A DNA stretch of 36,000 nt from Suillus spraguei (taxonomy: Eukaryota; Basidiomycota; Agaricomycetes; Boletales; Suillaceae), in assembly GCA_016800925.1 (NCBI GenBank), contig JABCPU010000599.1:1-36000 (forward strand), written 5' to 3'. Below the pieces are notes generated by a model, which was not told the DNA's origin, ran no database searches, and worked only from the letters and a program-made list of their open reading frames with translations. Within the stretch, counting starts at the first letter, position 1, and each line of letters begins with the position of its first letter. The position numbers and the translations under genes are program-made. Shown piece after piece: positions 1-9,158 of the stretch.

Positions 1-410
1 CCTTTTATACATGTCTAATGATGATAGCCTCAAAAGCTTAGAAAGATCTATCAAGAATTGAATGCATGACAGCAAAATGACATATGTGTGAAAAGTGACA
101 ATTGACATTTTTCACACCAAGTTACATTTATACATGATACAGGTTGAAGATATCATTAAAAATATGTAAGATCGATAATAAGCTAACAAAGGAACCCATG
201 CTACCCATTGCCCTGAGGATAGAGGGTGGCTGGAAGGGATGTAGTGTAAATATGAGTTGACCCAGCATTAAAGTCCTACAAGCATCAGTTTTATTGACGG
301 GTGATGTATTTGAGCTGCAGTGGTAGATACATTATGTGACTTATTGCAAGAAGGACATTGTCTTCATTGATGCACATGCATGAGCCATACTGCATTGAAA
401 GAATTATCAA
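1..410. other. No gene recognised
   Basis: AT-rich sequence with no ORF of convincing composition, no RNA gene and no clear repeat visible by eye on either strand. Confidence 0.4.
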
Positions 411-600
411 GTTGAAACACAAATTAACTCACATGTGCCAGTTCGTATTATCGCAAGCTCAGCATATACAGATGCAGAGTGTTTGGGAAGGAAAAATAAC
501 TATACGCAGTGCTCAATTGAGTTGAGACACAAATTGACTCACATTCACCAGTTCGTGTTCTCATGTGCTTGTCAGCATATCCAGCTGCAGAGCATTTGGG
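411..600. repeat. Imperfect tandem duplication, period about 110 bp
   Basis: Two diverged copies of an approximately 80-bp segment lie head to tail. Unit 1 (about 411-486) and unit 2 (about 521-600) both begin GTTGARACACAAATTRACTC, share CCAGTTCGT, CAGCATAT and GCAGAG in the same order, and end in TTTGGG. Small indels separate them, so the duplication is old. No ORF is conserved across the two units. Confidence 0.6.
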
Positions 601-602
601 TG

Positions 603-917
603 TTATACAAACACCTTCTTGTGCCCTACTATCATTTTTCCTCCTATGCATCGCCATCTACTCTTGTCCTCTGCTACCTCATCTGGCTTGCCGTCATCAC
701 CCATACCTCGCCTATGCTCGTCTCCTCCATCGTCACTAAACATGCCCTCTTCACACGCCTTCTACCCCTTCACGCCTATACGTGCCTCTCTCACTTTGCG
801 CGCTTCAAGCGCCTCCTCTGCACTTGTTGCATTACCTTGCGCTTCAACATGCGCACTCGCTTGGTTCACAGGAACCCCCTGTCTACCTTCAAGGATGTCT
901 TGGTATTGTGTTATGCT
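603..917 (-). pseudogene. Coding relic of unknown family
   Basis: On the minus strand one frame reads with protein-like composition from the LTR edge to a TAA at 603-605, broken once by an in-frame TAG near 765. Upstream of that stop it is rich in Ala, Glu and Arg (EEALEARKVREARIG); downstream it is acidic (ACEEGMFSDD). A TAA abuts the LTR boundary, so no 5' end remains. I do not recognise the family; the composition resembles fungal transposable-element proteins, but that is only an impression. It may be the sequence into which the gypsy element inserted, or a fragment of another element. The plus strand over the same stretch gives only Ser/Pro-rich shadow ORFs. Confidence 0.25.
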
Positions 918-920
918 TTA

Positions 921-2332
921 TGTTACGAACTGGGGTGGCGTCACCAGCGACAGTGAAAAGACACAGGTGGTCTGCTGGGAAGTTCTACAATGTCCAGAAG
1001 AGGACAAGGTGAAAGTAAAGGAATGTTTGTAAAGATACAATCTAGCCTGGGCTGTAGATAAACCACGGCCTAAACTAGTATGCGAGTCTTGCGCTCTACC
1101 TAGTCTGCTACTCTTGCGAGGCAAGAACGTTCGACCCTAAAGGGAATGCTAAGTTAGTATAGTTCAATAATGCCCAACCTGTGGTGCAAGACTGCCGTCG
1201 GAGGTAGCGAGATGCTAGCGGTGACCTCTGGTCTGTGGGAAACTAGCGGTAAGCGCGGGAAAGCGGTAGACAAGCGGTAGCGAAAGTGGTAAAACTGCGG
1301 TAGTGCGTGCGGTAAAACTGCAGTGGTGCGTGCGGTAAAACTGCAGTAAGGCGTGGGAAACTGGCGGTAAAACAAGCGGTGAAGCGTAGTGATGAAGCGT
1401 GGGAAAGCGTAGTGCAAGCGGTGAAGCACGGGAAAGCGGTAAAGAGCGGTGGTGCGTGCGGCAGTAAAACAATTCTTAAGAGACAGTGGTTTTGGCGAAA
1501 GACTTTATTCCGTTAGAGACAGTAGTGGTGACAATTCCTAAGTACCATGTGTACCATAGAGGGAAAAGTAAAAGTACCGGAATGTGCGAAGAGTCCTTTT
1601 TAACATGTGCTGTGAATGGCCGGAATACATAGCGAGAATGGTAGCGAGATAGAGATATTTAGCTAAGAGGCACGCAGCGATCAAGCGGCATCACAGAAGG
1701 TAAGGTAAGTCTTGCCGTAGCTTTAGTAATGGTGGAAACGAATATGCTACGCACCAATGGATCTTAGACGAAATGGAATGGACAGGAGGACATCGGTAGC
1801 GAGATTTGGTAAGGGGCAAGGATCCATGGAGTGAAAATGGTACCGGCGAAGCGAAAAGGGGTAATGCTCGCTATAGGGGTTTTTCTTGGTAGCTGCTGTA
1901 GATGGTAACGAGACACTTGTCTAAAACAGCACTTTCATGGTCAGCGTGACTTTGTTCGCTACAGCGTTCCGAGTACTGTCAAGGGTTTGGCCTCAAAGAC
2001 AAGTCTAAGAGGTTCTGCGAGAATAGAGACTAAGGCTAAGGAGTGCTTAGACTTAGAGATGATTCAAGATGACTTAGGTTGGAGACCTAAGCGAAGGATG
2101 TTCCAGGTAAAACCCAGTAAGATTAAAGTAAAGTATACAAGTGTAATACAATGTGCTTAAATAGGTCAATATGTGCGCACGGATCAGGAGAGTCATGAGA
2201 ATGTAAGTGCGTATCCAAAGAAGGAAGGCAACTATAGTACAGATGCGTTGAGCATATGAGTCAGAGTCACATTACGTAATATACAAAGTAAAGAGGATGA
2301 GAAAATGAATAGGGGCACGTATGACTGTAACA
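921..2332 (-). repeat. 3' LTR of the gypsy element, full length
   Basis: The segment is bounded by perfect inverted ends, TGTTAC at 921-926 and GTAACA at 2327-2332, as expected of Ty3/gypsy LTRs. The blocks at about 936-1024 and 1965-2332 are repeated at 7581-8036. The last 368 bp differ from the other copy at roughly 20 sites, mostly C/T or G/A transitions. About 940 bp in the middle (about 1025-1964) have no counterpart in the right LTR. A purine-rich tract (minus strand AAAAAGGGGG) sits just inside it, which marks this as the 3' LTR of a minus-strand element. The flank at 916-920 does not match the flank beyond the other LTR, so no target-site duplication is seen. Confidence 0.85.
1215..1475. 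repeat. GCGGT-rich minisatellite inside the 3' LTR
   Basis: A low-complexity run built of short interspersed words (GCGGTA, AAGCGTGGGAAA, TGCGTGCGGTAAAACTGC). The longest unit, about 26 bp and ending GTGCGTGCGGTAAAACTGC, is present in adjacent near-identical copies around 1303-1345, followed by shorter degenerate ones. It falls within the 940 bp that the right LTR lacks. Confidence 0.7.
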
Positions 2333-2335
2333 TTA

Positions 2336-2345
2336 CCCCCTTTTT
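2336..2345 (-). other. Polypurine tract of the gypsy element
   Basis: On the minus strand AAAAAGGGGG lies three bases before the TGTTACA start of the 3' LTR. This is the position where gypsy elements prime plus-strand DNA synthesis. Confidence 0.7.
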
Positions 2346-2364
2346 AATAGAAAGTCACCGACTT

Positions 2365-2810
2365 TCATATATCGCTATTGGCATCATAGATGGGATCGTA
2401 GTTGTCATAGTTAGCGATGTCTTCATCGGCAGCACTTCCCCTTAGCATATAGGCTGCTTCCTCTTCTGCTATCGTCCTCGCTCGTCGACCTGCCTTTCTT
2501 CATCGACAGTTAATAAGATACTGCTCCCACTTACGAAGTGCATCGTAAAACCCGTCGTCCTTCCAAGTAAGCATAGACAGGGGATCTCCAAGACGCTGAG
2601 GGCAGTAGATAGATAGATGGGCAGGAGAGTGTCGCAGACAAATTTGGCACTGGTAGTTGGGGCAATTCTTTTGCCGATGTTGATGATACCACAGAATCAA
2701 CATTTCATATTTTCATCAGTGTTGGAGGTAGACATGCGTAGTGGTGACGGCGAAATAATGGGTTTGGGACTAGTGGATCTGGCGCACTTCTTCCCCTTTT
2801 GTCGCGCCAT
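2365..2810 (-). pseudogene. Second post-pol ORF, zinc-knuckle-like, broken
   Basis: A short reading frame begins with ATG at 2810 and is rich in Lys, Ser and Pro. Near 2705 it shifts frame into a stretch containing CPNYQCQIC followed by H and C in the order C-x2-C-x6-H-x4-C, then CP. That spacing resembles, but does not match, the CCHC zinc knuckle (C-x2-C-x4-H-x4-C) of retroelement nucleocapsids. The frame meets a TGA at 2500-2502, resumes in an Arg/Ala/Glu-rich stretch (GRRARTIAEEEAAYML) and ends at TGA 2365-2367, shortly before the polypurine tract. A nucleic-acid-binding role is inferred from the Cys/His pattern only. Confidence 0.4.
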
Positions 2811-2815
2811 ACGAC

Positions 2816-3802
2816 TTAAAGCGAAGGCAATGCAGTGTATGCTGACGTTGGGAGATCAGGAGTAGTTGCTCGTTCAGCAACTGTGAGGAGTTTGTTAGAG
2901 GAAGAGGGGGACGTTATACTGAGGTCCTTTACTAGGACTAGTGAAACAGGGTCCATTGGACCAAATGATGCTGGGATGGACATAGGGGGATGGATGTGGA
3001 GGTCACGAAGTCGAGGACCGAGTGCTACCAACTCAGCGACAGGAACTCCTAATATTTTCGCAGCTTCACACTGCTCTTCTGTGCAAGGCTCATATAGCCA
3101 TGCGGGGTGATCGTGGGAGACTATAACGGGGGGTGGTGAAGTTGGTTGTTCGATGGGGGATGGGGTTCGTGGAGAGGCGAGGTCAGCTTGTGTTTGTTGC
3201 AGATCAGTAATAGCTTCTTCGACTAAGTTTCTGGCTGCTCTCGTTTCAATGACTGATTGTTGGATAGTTTCGACGACTGTGTTGGTAAGCTGTCCAATTT
3301 CTTGAACAGCAGTGTATAAGCCAGTAAAGGCATCAATGTTAGAATAGACACGCGAAGAAGGGGGTGGAGGGACTGGAAGTGGGTCCGTATCTCTTTGCGG
3401 AGTGGGAGGTCGAGCAACACCTGCTCGACGTTCGGCCACGATGTGAATAGCTTCTTCAACATTGCTTTTAAAAGAATGGGGAAGCAACAGCATAGCGTAA
3501 GAATGAATGCATTTTTGTAGATGTAAGATGCACTGGCAGTAGGTGATTTCTGTAGTTTCATTGATGGTAGCTTCGATAAGGGCGGCTGTGCGGATGATGT
3601 TGACAAGGAGTAAAGCAGGGAAGGCGCCTCTTGTGGTGAGGATTCTTTCAATTTCGAGAGCATGTCCTTCGCATAGAAGGGCAGCTTCAATATAGGAGGT
3701 GTTGTGGATTTCGGTAGCGAGGGTTCTGTAATTTTCTGTGTCAGAATCTGAGTCATTGTTGATGATGGTGACGGGGGTGATGTATGCAGTGGGGAAAGAC
3801 AT
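2816..3802 (-). CDS. First post-pol ORF of the gypsy element (328 aa, unknown)
   Basis: An intact ORF starting 58 bp after the pol stop, in the position that env occupies in errantiviruses. There is no signal peptide and no convincing membrane segment, so it does not look like an envelope. Residues about 1-130 are Glu/Thr/Ile-rich and probably helical. Residues about 130-160 and 210-230 are Pro/Thr/Ser-rich linkers. Residues about 160-210 (TVVETIQQSVIETRAARNLV) look like an amphipathic or coiled-coil helix. The C-terminal third contains a compact EEQCEAAKILGVPVAEL segment. I do not recognise the family. It has stayed open for 328 codons although the neighbouring pol has collected stops, which could be chance or a younger component. 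Confidence 0.55.
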   Translation of the reverse strand: MSFPTAYITPVTIINNDSDSDTENYRTLATEIHNTSYIEAALLCEGHALEIERILTTRGAFPALLLVNIIRTAALIEATINETTEITYCQCILHLQKCIHSYAMLLLPHSFKSNVEEAIHIVAERRAGVARPPTPQRDTDPLPVPPPPSSRVYSNIDAFTGLYTAVQEIGQLTNTVVETIQQSVIETRAARNLVEEAITDLQQTQADLASPRTPSPIEQPTSPPPVIVSHDHPAWLYEPCTEEQCEAAKILGVPVAELVALGPRLRDLHIHPPMSIPASFGPMDPVSLVLVKDLSITSPSSSNKLLTVAERATTPDLPTSAYTALPSL

Positions 3803-3859
3803 TTCGAAGCGGTGTTAGTTGATCAAGTGCTTTGTGCAATTTGATTGACTGAAGAATAA

Positions 3860-6800
3860 TCAGAGGGAGTGTTGCTTCTTATAAGCGTTCAGGATTCGAG
3901 CGGAGTTCTTCAAGTTCTTTTCTGGGAGCCACTCGTTATCTCCCGAAGAATATCCTTTCCAGGAAACAAGATAGCGCTGGCGAATGCCAGTTCCTTTGTG
4001 AGAAAGAATTGCTTCTACTTCGTATTCTTCTTCTTCTTCGATGATGTCAGGTGGTGGTTCGAGGAAGTTCGGACCATGTACGTCCGTTTCGCTATAGGAC
4101 GATAAGACAGAAGCATGGAAGGTGGGATGAATCTTCCATTGTGGAGGGAGTTTGAGTGTGAATGTGATGGGCGATAAGACATCAATGATCGGGAAAGGTC
4201 TGTATCATTTTGGTGCAAGTTTCCGTGATGGGAGTTTGAGTCTAAGATTAGCAGCAGATAGCCAGACTTTGTCTCCAATTTTCCATGGAGTATACTTTGC
4301 TCCTCGGGATCGTTCGGCCATTGTTTGCATCACAATGTTATGGCAGGCGATTGCTTCTTCTCTTATCTTCTGCAGAGATTGTACTCAATCTTCTGCTGCA
4401 GGGACAGATGAGTCGGGGATTAGATGAGGGATGGCACGTGGTTCATATCCCATCATTAGATAGAAGGGTGATGCATTCCTTGCATCATGTTTTCGATGGT
4501 TATGGACAAATTCGGCGATTGGTAGATGTTCTACCCAATCTTCAGGGTTGTTGCAGCAATAGATGCGTAGATATGTTTCAAGTTCTTGATTAAGCCTCTC
4601 AGTTTGACCATCAGTCTGAGGGTGATAAGCCATGGATGGGGCGATAACGTAGTCGAGAAGTCGGGCAAGCTCCTTAGAGAAGCGAGATAGGAATTGCGGG
4701 CCTCGATCCAAGATGACTTTGTCATGGAGTCCAAATCGACGGTAAACGTGTTTCAAGAATAGTTTAGCAATGCCTTTGGAAGTAACGGTTTTCAGACAAG
4801 GGATAATAATTACCCCCTTTGTAAGGCCATGGTCTACCACGACCATGATGCTATCAAAGCCTCCAGAGACGGGGAGGTCAGTAATAAGATCGACAGAGAC
4901 CTGAGAGAAAGGGCAGGTCACAGATGAGGGGATGGGGGCAAGCGGAGGTCGAACAGGATGCATATTCGCTTTCATTTGCTGACAAAGGGCGCAACCCTTG
5001 ACATATTTCCAAATATAAGAGCCCATAGTGGGCCACCAATCTTCCTGTTTGACGAGTTCTTCAGTTTTGAATCTACTGGGATGTCCTGCGGTGGGATGAT
5101 CATGATACCGTTTTAGGATATCGGGACGATGTGCTAGTGGAATGTAGGCACGATTCTTAAAATAGAGAATGTTCTCCTCAATTTTCCAATCAGAGAGTGC
5201 CGACTTCATAGGTGGAAGGCATACGCCATCAAGGGCATCAGATGCGGTCTTGAAGACAGGGTCATCAAGGGGGTCAGAGGATGACAAAACATCCTGCAGG
5301 TCGGTGTCAATAAGACGAACGAATAGAGCATCAGGGAGGAGGGTCTGGTTTTCGTTATCATCTTTGCCAGAGTCATAGTCGGGCTGGTGAGATAGCGCAT
5401 CAGGTACTGCCAATTTGGTACCCGCAACGTGATGCAGTTCAATGTCGTAAATAGACAAAATCAATTGCCAACGTGCTTGGCGACGAGTAAGCTTCTGTGC
5501 ACTTCTAAAGTACAGAAGATTCTTGTGGTCGGTGAATACCAGGACAGGGTGTGGGTTCCCTTCAAGATAATAATGCCATTCATTTAATGCCCGGATTATG
5601 GCAAGGAGTTCCCGATCAAAGATTTGATAATTGCGTTCTGCAGAGTTCAAAGACTGAGAGATATGTGCATGGGTGATAAACACCATTCTCATTGGTCTGC
5701 AGGAGAACTCCGCCAGTTGCTACAAGTGAAGCGTCGGTAGCAATAGCAAATTGTCAGGAAGGATCAGGGTTACAGAGTACCGGTTGGGATGTGAAGCATC
5801 GTTTCAGTTCTTCGAAGGTGTCCATACATTCGGTTGACCAGTCAAAGACCTTATCTTTTTTTGTTAATTCGATAAGGGGTCGGGCAATATCAGAATAATG
5901 GGAAATGAACATGCGGTAGAAGTTGCAAAAGCCGAGGAATGACCAGACATCTTTTACAGATTTCAGAACTGGCCATTCGGCAATTCCCTTGGTCTTGGCG
6001 GTATCCATAGCAACTTGTCCAGGGTGAATTATCATTCCGAGGTCTTCCACTTCTTCTGCATCGAAGGTGCATTTCTCTGGTTTCAGGAACAAATGTTCTT
6101 TTCATATTTTCATCAAAACCCGTCTGGTTCGTTTGCGGTGTTCTGCCATTGTTGTAGAGAAAATCAGGATATTGTCCATGTAGATAACCATCCATCCTTC
6201 GTTGATTTCCTGCTGGAAGGTACAATTCATGTATGCTTGGAAAGTTGCCGGGGAATTGCAAAGGCCAAAGAACATGACGTTCGGTTCAAAGAGGCCAAAT
6301 TCTGTAGTGAAAGCAGCTTTCCAGCGATCATCAGGATGGATGCAAATAGTGTTATAACCGGACCGAATATCCATTTTCATAAAGAATTGTGCATTGTGAA
6401 GGCGTGCGACGAGGGAAATAGGAAGTGGGAGTGGGTAAGCGTTTTTGACTGTCCAATCATTGATGTAGTGATAATCTTGACAGGGATGCAATTCTCCCCT
6501 CTTCTTTCCCACAAAGAAGAAGCCACTGGCTTGGGGTGACTTTGATTCTGAGATGAAACCTTTCGCAACATTTTCATCGATAAACGTTTTGATGGCAGCA
6601 CGTTCTTTTTCCGATAGCGGGTAAACCTTAGACATGCGGGGGATAAAGCCGGGTTTAGTATCGATCCGATGATCAATATCAGGGCGTTCAGGGGGTAGTT
6701 TGTTCAGTCTGTCTTTAGCAAAGACATCCGCAAAATTGTGCAGATATTCCGGGACCAATTCTTCGAAATATTTCTTTATCTTTTCCTTTTCGTCTGTAGT

Positions 6801-7580
6801 GAATTCCTGGGCTTTGTTGCTATATTTTGAAGGAGGAAGGGAGATTGTGGAGTAGTTAGAGGTTTGTTCAGGTCAGGAAGTTCCATCACGTGTGAGGGGC
6901 GTATCCATGGATACTTCTTCGATGATTCTCATGCTAACTCCATTAATATCATATTCCACAAGGAATTCTCCATCTCCAAACTCGTAAGAGGAAATTTCAT
7001 GTACTTCTGGTGCATGCCAGACATCTTGCATAGTGTTGAATTGGTCATCATCCTCCGTTGGGATCAACGAGGGCACAGGTTCTTCTTCGTCGGGGATTTC
7101 TTCAATTGAAGCTGAAGGAGTATGTTGAAGAGTTTTCAGAGGGACATAGAACTTGGATAGTTTCGGTATGTTTGTATCTTGTCCAGGAATTTCTTCTTCT
7201 GCTTTTCTTTTCCCATACTTCTGTTCTTCTATTGGTCGTTGCTCAATAGGTTCTGGTCCGGTCTGATACTCGGGCTCAGATTCATTCTTGCGCTTTTCTG
7301 CACGGGGAATCGGTGATACTGCTTGCGGCAGTTGTACACAGGGAGTGGAGTTTGTAGTACGTGGCATTCGTACTTCAGGTTCAGGGGCTTTAGGAACGTT
7401 AATAGGAGAGGCGATGAGGGTGCTCGGAAGTTGTGAATGTTGCCATTTCTTGGGATGGCTTTGGAAAGCCGGGGGTAACCCGTTCTTCTTCCGATCAGTA
7501 TCTAAGTCAATTTCAATTTTGTCTGATTTCGTAGTTCGAGGGAGGACGAGTGTTTCAGCAGCCCAATCTATACTTGGGTT
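3860..7580 (-). pseudogene. pol: gypsy pol (protease end, RT, RNase H, integrase, chromodomain), inactivated
   Basis: One reading frame can be followed from 7580 to TGA 3860-3862. It opens at NPSIDWA, the conserved stretch that follows gypsy retropepsins, so the protease active site is gone. An acidic linker (to about 6873) follows. Reverse transcriptase comes next, with PCQDYHYIND, MDIRSGYNTICIH, MFFGLCNSPATFQA and the active-site box YMDN instead of YxDD. RNase H follows (ATDASLVATGGVLL, FDRELLAIIRAL, FTDHKNLLYF). The integrase has an H-H...CALC zinc region, a core with SVDLITDLP, LDRGPQFLS and HPQTDGQTERLNQELE, and a C-terminal barrel. A chromodomain (EYEVEAILSH, YLVSWKGYSSGDNEWLPEKN) ends it. 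TGA codons interrupt the frame at 6873-6875, 6102-6104, 5754-5756, 4385-4387 and 4205-4207, and there is a frameshift at about 5665-5690. Confidence 0.9.
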
Positions 7581-8036
7581 CCGTCACCAGCGACAGTGAA
7601 AAGACACAGACGGTCTGCTGGGAAGTTCTACAATGTCCAGAAGAGGACAAGGTGAAGGTACAAGGAACGCGTTCCGAGTACTATCTAGGGTTCGGCCTCA
7701 AAGACAAGTCTAAGAGGTTCTACGAGAATAGAGACTAAGGCTAAGGAGTGCTTAGTCTTAGAGACAATTCAAGATGACTTAGGTTGGAGACCTAAGCGAA
7801 GGATGTTCCAGGTAAAACCCAGTAAGATTAAAGTAAAGTATACAAGTGTAATACAACGTGCTTAAATAGGCCAATATGTGCGCACGGACCAAGAGAGACG
7901 TGAGAATGTAAGTGCATATCCAAAGAAGGAAGGCAACTATAATACAGATGCATTGAGCATATGAGTCAGAGTCACGTTACGTAATATACAAAGTAAAGGA
8001 GGCAGAAAATGAATAGGGGCACGTACGATTGTAACA
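7581..8036 (-). repeat. 5' LTR of the gypsy element, truncated
   Basis: This copy matches the 3' LTR from CGTCACCAGCGACAG onward and ends in TGTAACA at 8030-8036. It lacks about 940 bp of the LTR interior (junction near 7668) and the terminal 15 or so bases including the TGTTAC end. Its inner edge runs directly into protease coding sequence at 7580, with no primer-binding site between. The two deletions explain its 456 bp against 1412 bp for the other copy. Confidence 0.85.
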
Positions 8037-8495
8037 GTGTGCCTTTGAGATGACCATGTTAGCATGAGCTATGCAAGCTCATTGTGTGAGACAGCATCCA
8101 CAAAGGTTTGGGTGGCGGGCGGACTTAGCCAAACATCAGTAATATTAACTACGTCAGCATTGACGTGTCCATGCTTACTTACCCTACTATGCAACACTCT
8201 GGTCATTAGAGGTCAGGCTTTATTGAATAGATATTGGAGGCTTGCAGGTGCTGAATTCGCATCATTTTAGAGGTGCTAACCCTATCTATTAGCACTACTA
8301 ATTACATGGATTACGTGGGAGTCACAGGTGAGCATACATGGGAACAACGGTAAGCTACGAACTACTTAACATCATAATGATCGAGCGCTGACATCATCTT
8401 TTCAACACTCATAACCCGTGACCTCAAAAATCTCGTGACCGTCAGCCTAATAAGGCAATACCTGTTTTCTAGACTTTTGATGGACTAGTGACGTG
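8037..8495. other. No gene recognised
   Basis: Sequence between the LTR end and the ZW10 fragment. Only short shadow ORFs are present. The continuation of the ZW10 gene would be expected here on the minus strand and is not found. Confidence 0.4.
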
Positions 8496-8873
8496 TTAGT
8501 GAGGCGTCTTATAACGCATAGCAGTGCAAATATACGCCTTAGAATCCGAAAGTGTATCCAGTGATTCCAGTCGTTCTTTGAGAGACTTTGCAGAAGACAG
8601 CTGTCTTTGGAAGCTAGAAGAGTCTGCACATATTCTGTCGTGAATTTTTGTCTGCTCCAAATCATTAATCCACAGAGAACTCTATCAATTACAGGAGAAT
8701 ACCTTGGTCAATTGAATGGATTCGTCAAGCTCAGCCCTACACGAGGATGCAAAAGATGAATCCAGGGACTGTAATGTTACAGAATCTAACTTAGAAAGAA
8801 TGTTCGATGAGACATCAAGCTGCCGCGGAAGATGATCAGGGAGAGGAAAAGGCATACGTCCAACCGAGGTCAA
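8496..8873 (-). pseudogene. ZW10: N-terminal fragment of ZW10 (RZZ/Dsl1 tethering subunit)
   Basis: Two exons, 8873-8703 and 8651-8496, joined across a 51-bp GT-AG intron (8652-8702), give 108 codons. The first exon reads FPLPDHLPRQLD, then a helical stretch with SSFASSCRAELDESIQLTK. The second begins TKIHDRICADSSSFQRQLSS and continues AKSLKERLESLDTLSDS. The pattern 'pro-x-pro-HLPR ... LDxSIxxTK-IHDRI ... FxRQLSxxKSxxxRLxxL' is that of fungal ZW10 N-termini, known to act in kinetochore checkpoint and ER-Golgi tethering. ZW10 is usually about 700-800 residues; here the frame ends at TAA 8496-8498 with an unrelated tail and no further exons follow, so this is a truncated copy. ATG at 8855 is an alternative start. 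The retrotransposon LTR ends about 460 bp beyond the break. Confidence 0.6.
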
Positions 8874-9158
8874 AATCAGGACAGCAAGTCTACACTAATT
8901 AATTGGGATATTGAACGCTCCCTCCACGACTAGCTACTGAGTCAGGTGATCAAAATTTACCACGTGATTTGTCGCGGTCCGACTCATTGAGTCAAAAATA
9001 CTTCAAACCCAACAATCAGTTTCACAGTCACGATAGAACAATATTGATATTCAATTTGCATGGGATTCAACGTATGAGAAACTGAAGTTTCAGGATGTTC
9101 ATACATTATATAAATCTGCTCGGAGAAATGGTGACCTTCACTAGCCTTCACTCGACCG

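Larger units (their letters stand above)
921..8036 (-). mobile_element. Decayed Ty3/gypsy chromodomain retrotransposon (chromovirus)
   Basis: A minus-strand LTR retrotransposon. Reading 5' to 3' on that strand it has a truncated 5' LTR (7581-8036), the C-terminal end of a protease domain and linker, reverse transcriptase, RNase H, integrase and a chromodomain (7580 down to 3860). Two further ORFs (3802-2816 and 2810-2365), a polypurine tract (2345-2336) and the 3' LTR (2332-921) follow. The RT-RNaseH-integrase order is that of Ty3/gypsy, and the terminal chromodomain places it among chromoviruses. Gag, the primer-binding site and the protease active site are missing. Multiple in-frame TGA codons and one frameshift make it unable to move by itself. 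The short flanks do not match, so the element may also have recombined after insertion. Confidence 0.9.

Noticed and set aside
435..1032. Plus-strand ORFs of up to 173 codons at the left end
   Set aside because: Composition is pyrimidine-driven (Ser/Leu/Cys/Pro) and the frames run across the LTR boundary; the minus strand of the same stretch looks more protein-like.
1215..1475. CRISPR-like spaced repeats
   Set aside because: The units are irregular in length and spacing and lie in an LTR of a eukaryotic element; it is a minisatellite.
3223..3756. 177-codon minus-strand ORF in another frame
   Set aside because: It lies wholly inside the 328-codon post-pol ORF and has no domain of its own; a shadow frame.
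2816..3802. Envelope gene, making the element a retrovirus-like errantivirus
   Set aside because: No signal peptide, no membrane anchor and no cleavage site are visible in the ORF in this position.
6015..6539. 174-codon plus-strand ORF
   Set aside because: Antisense to the reverse transcriptase of the gypsy element, where the minus frame has clear motifs.
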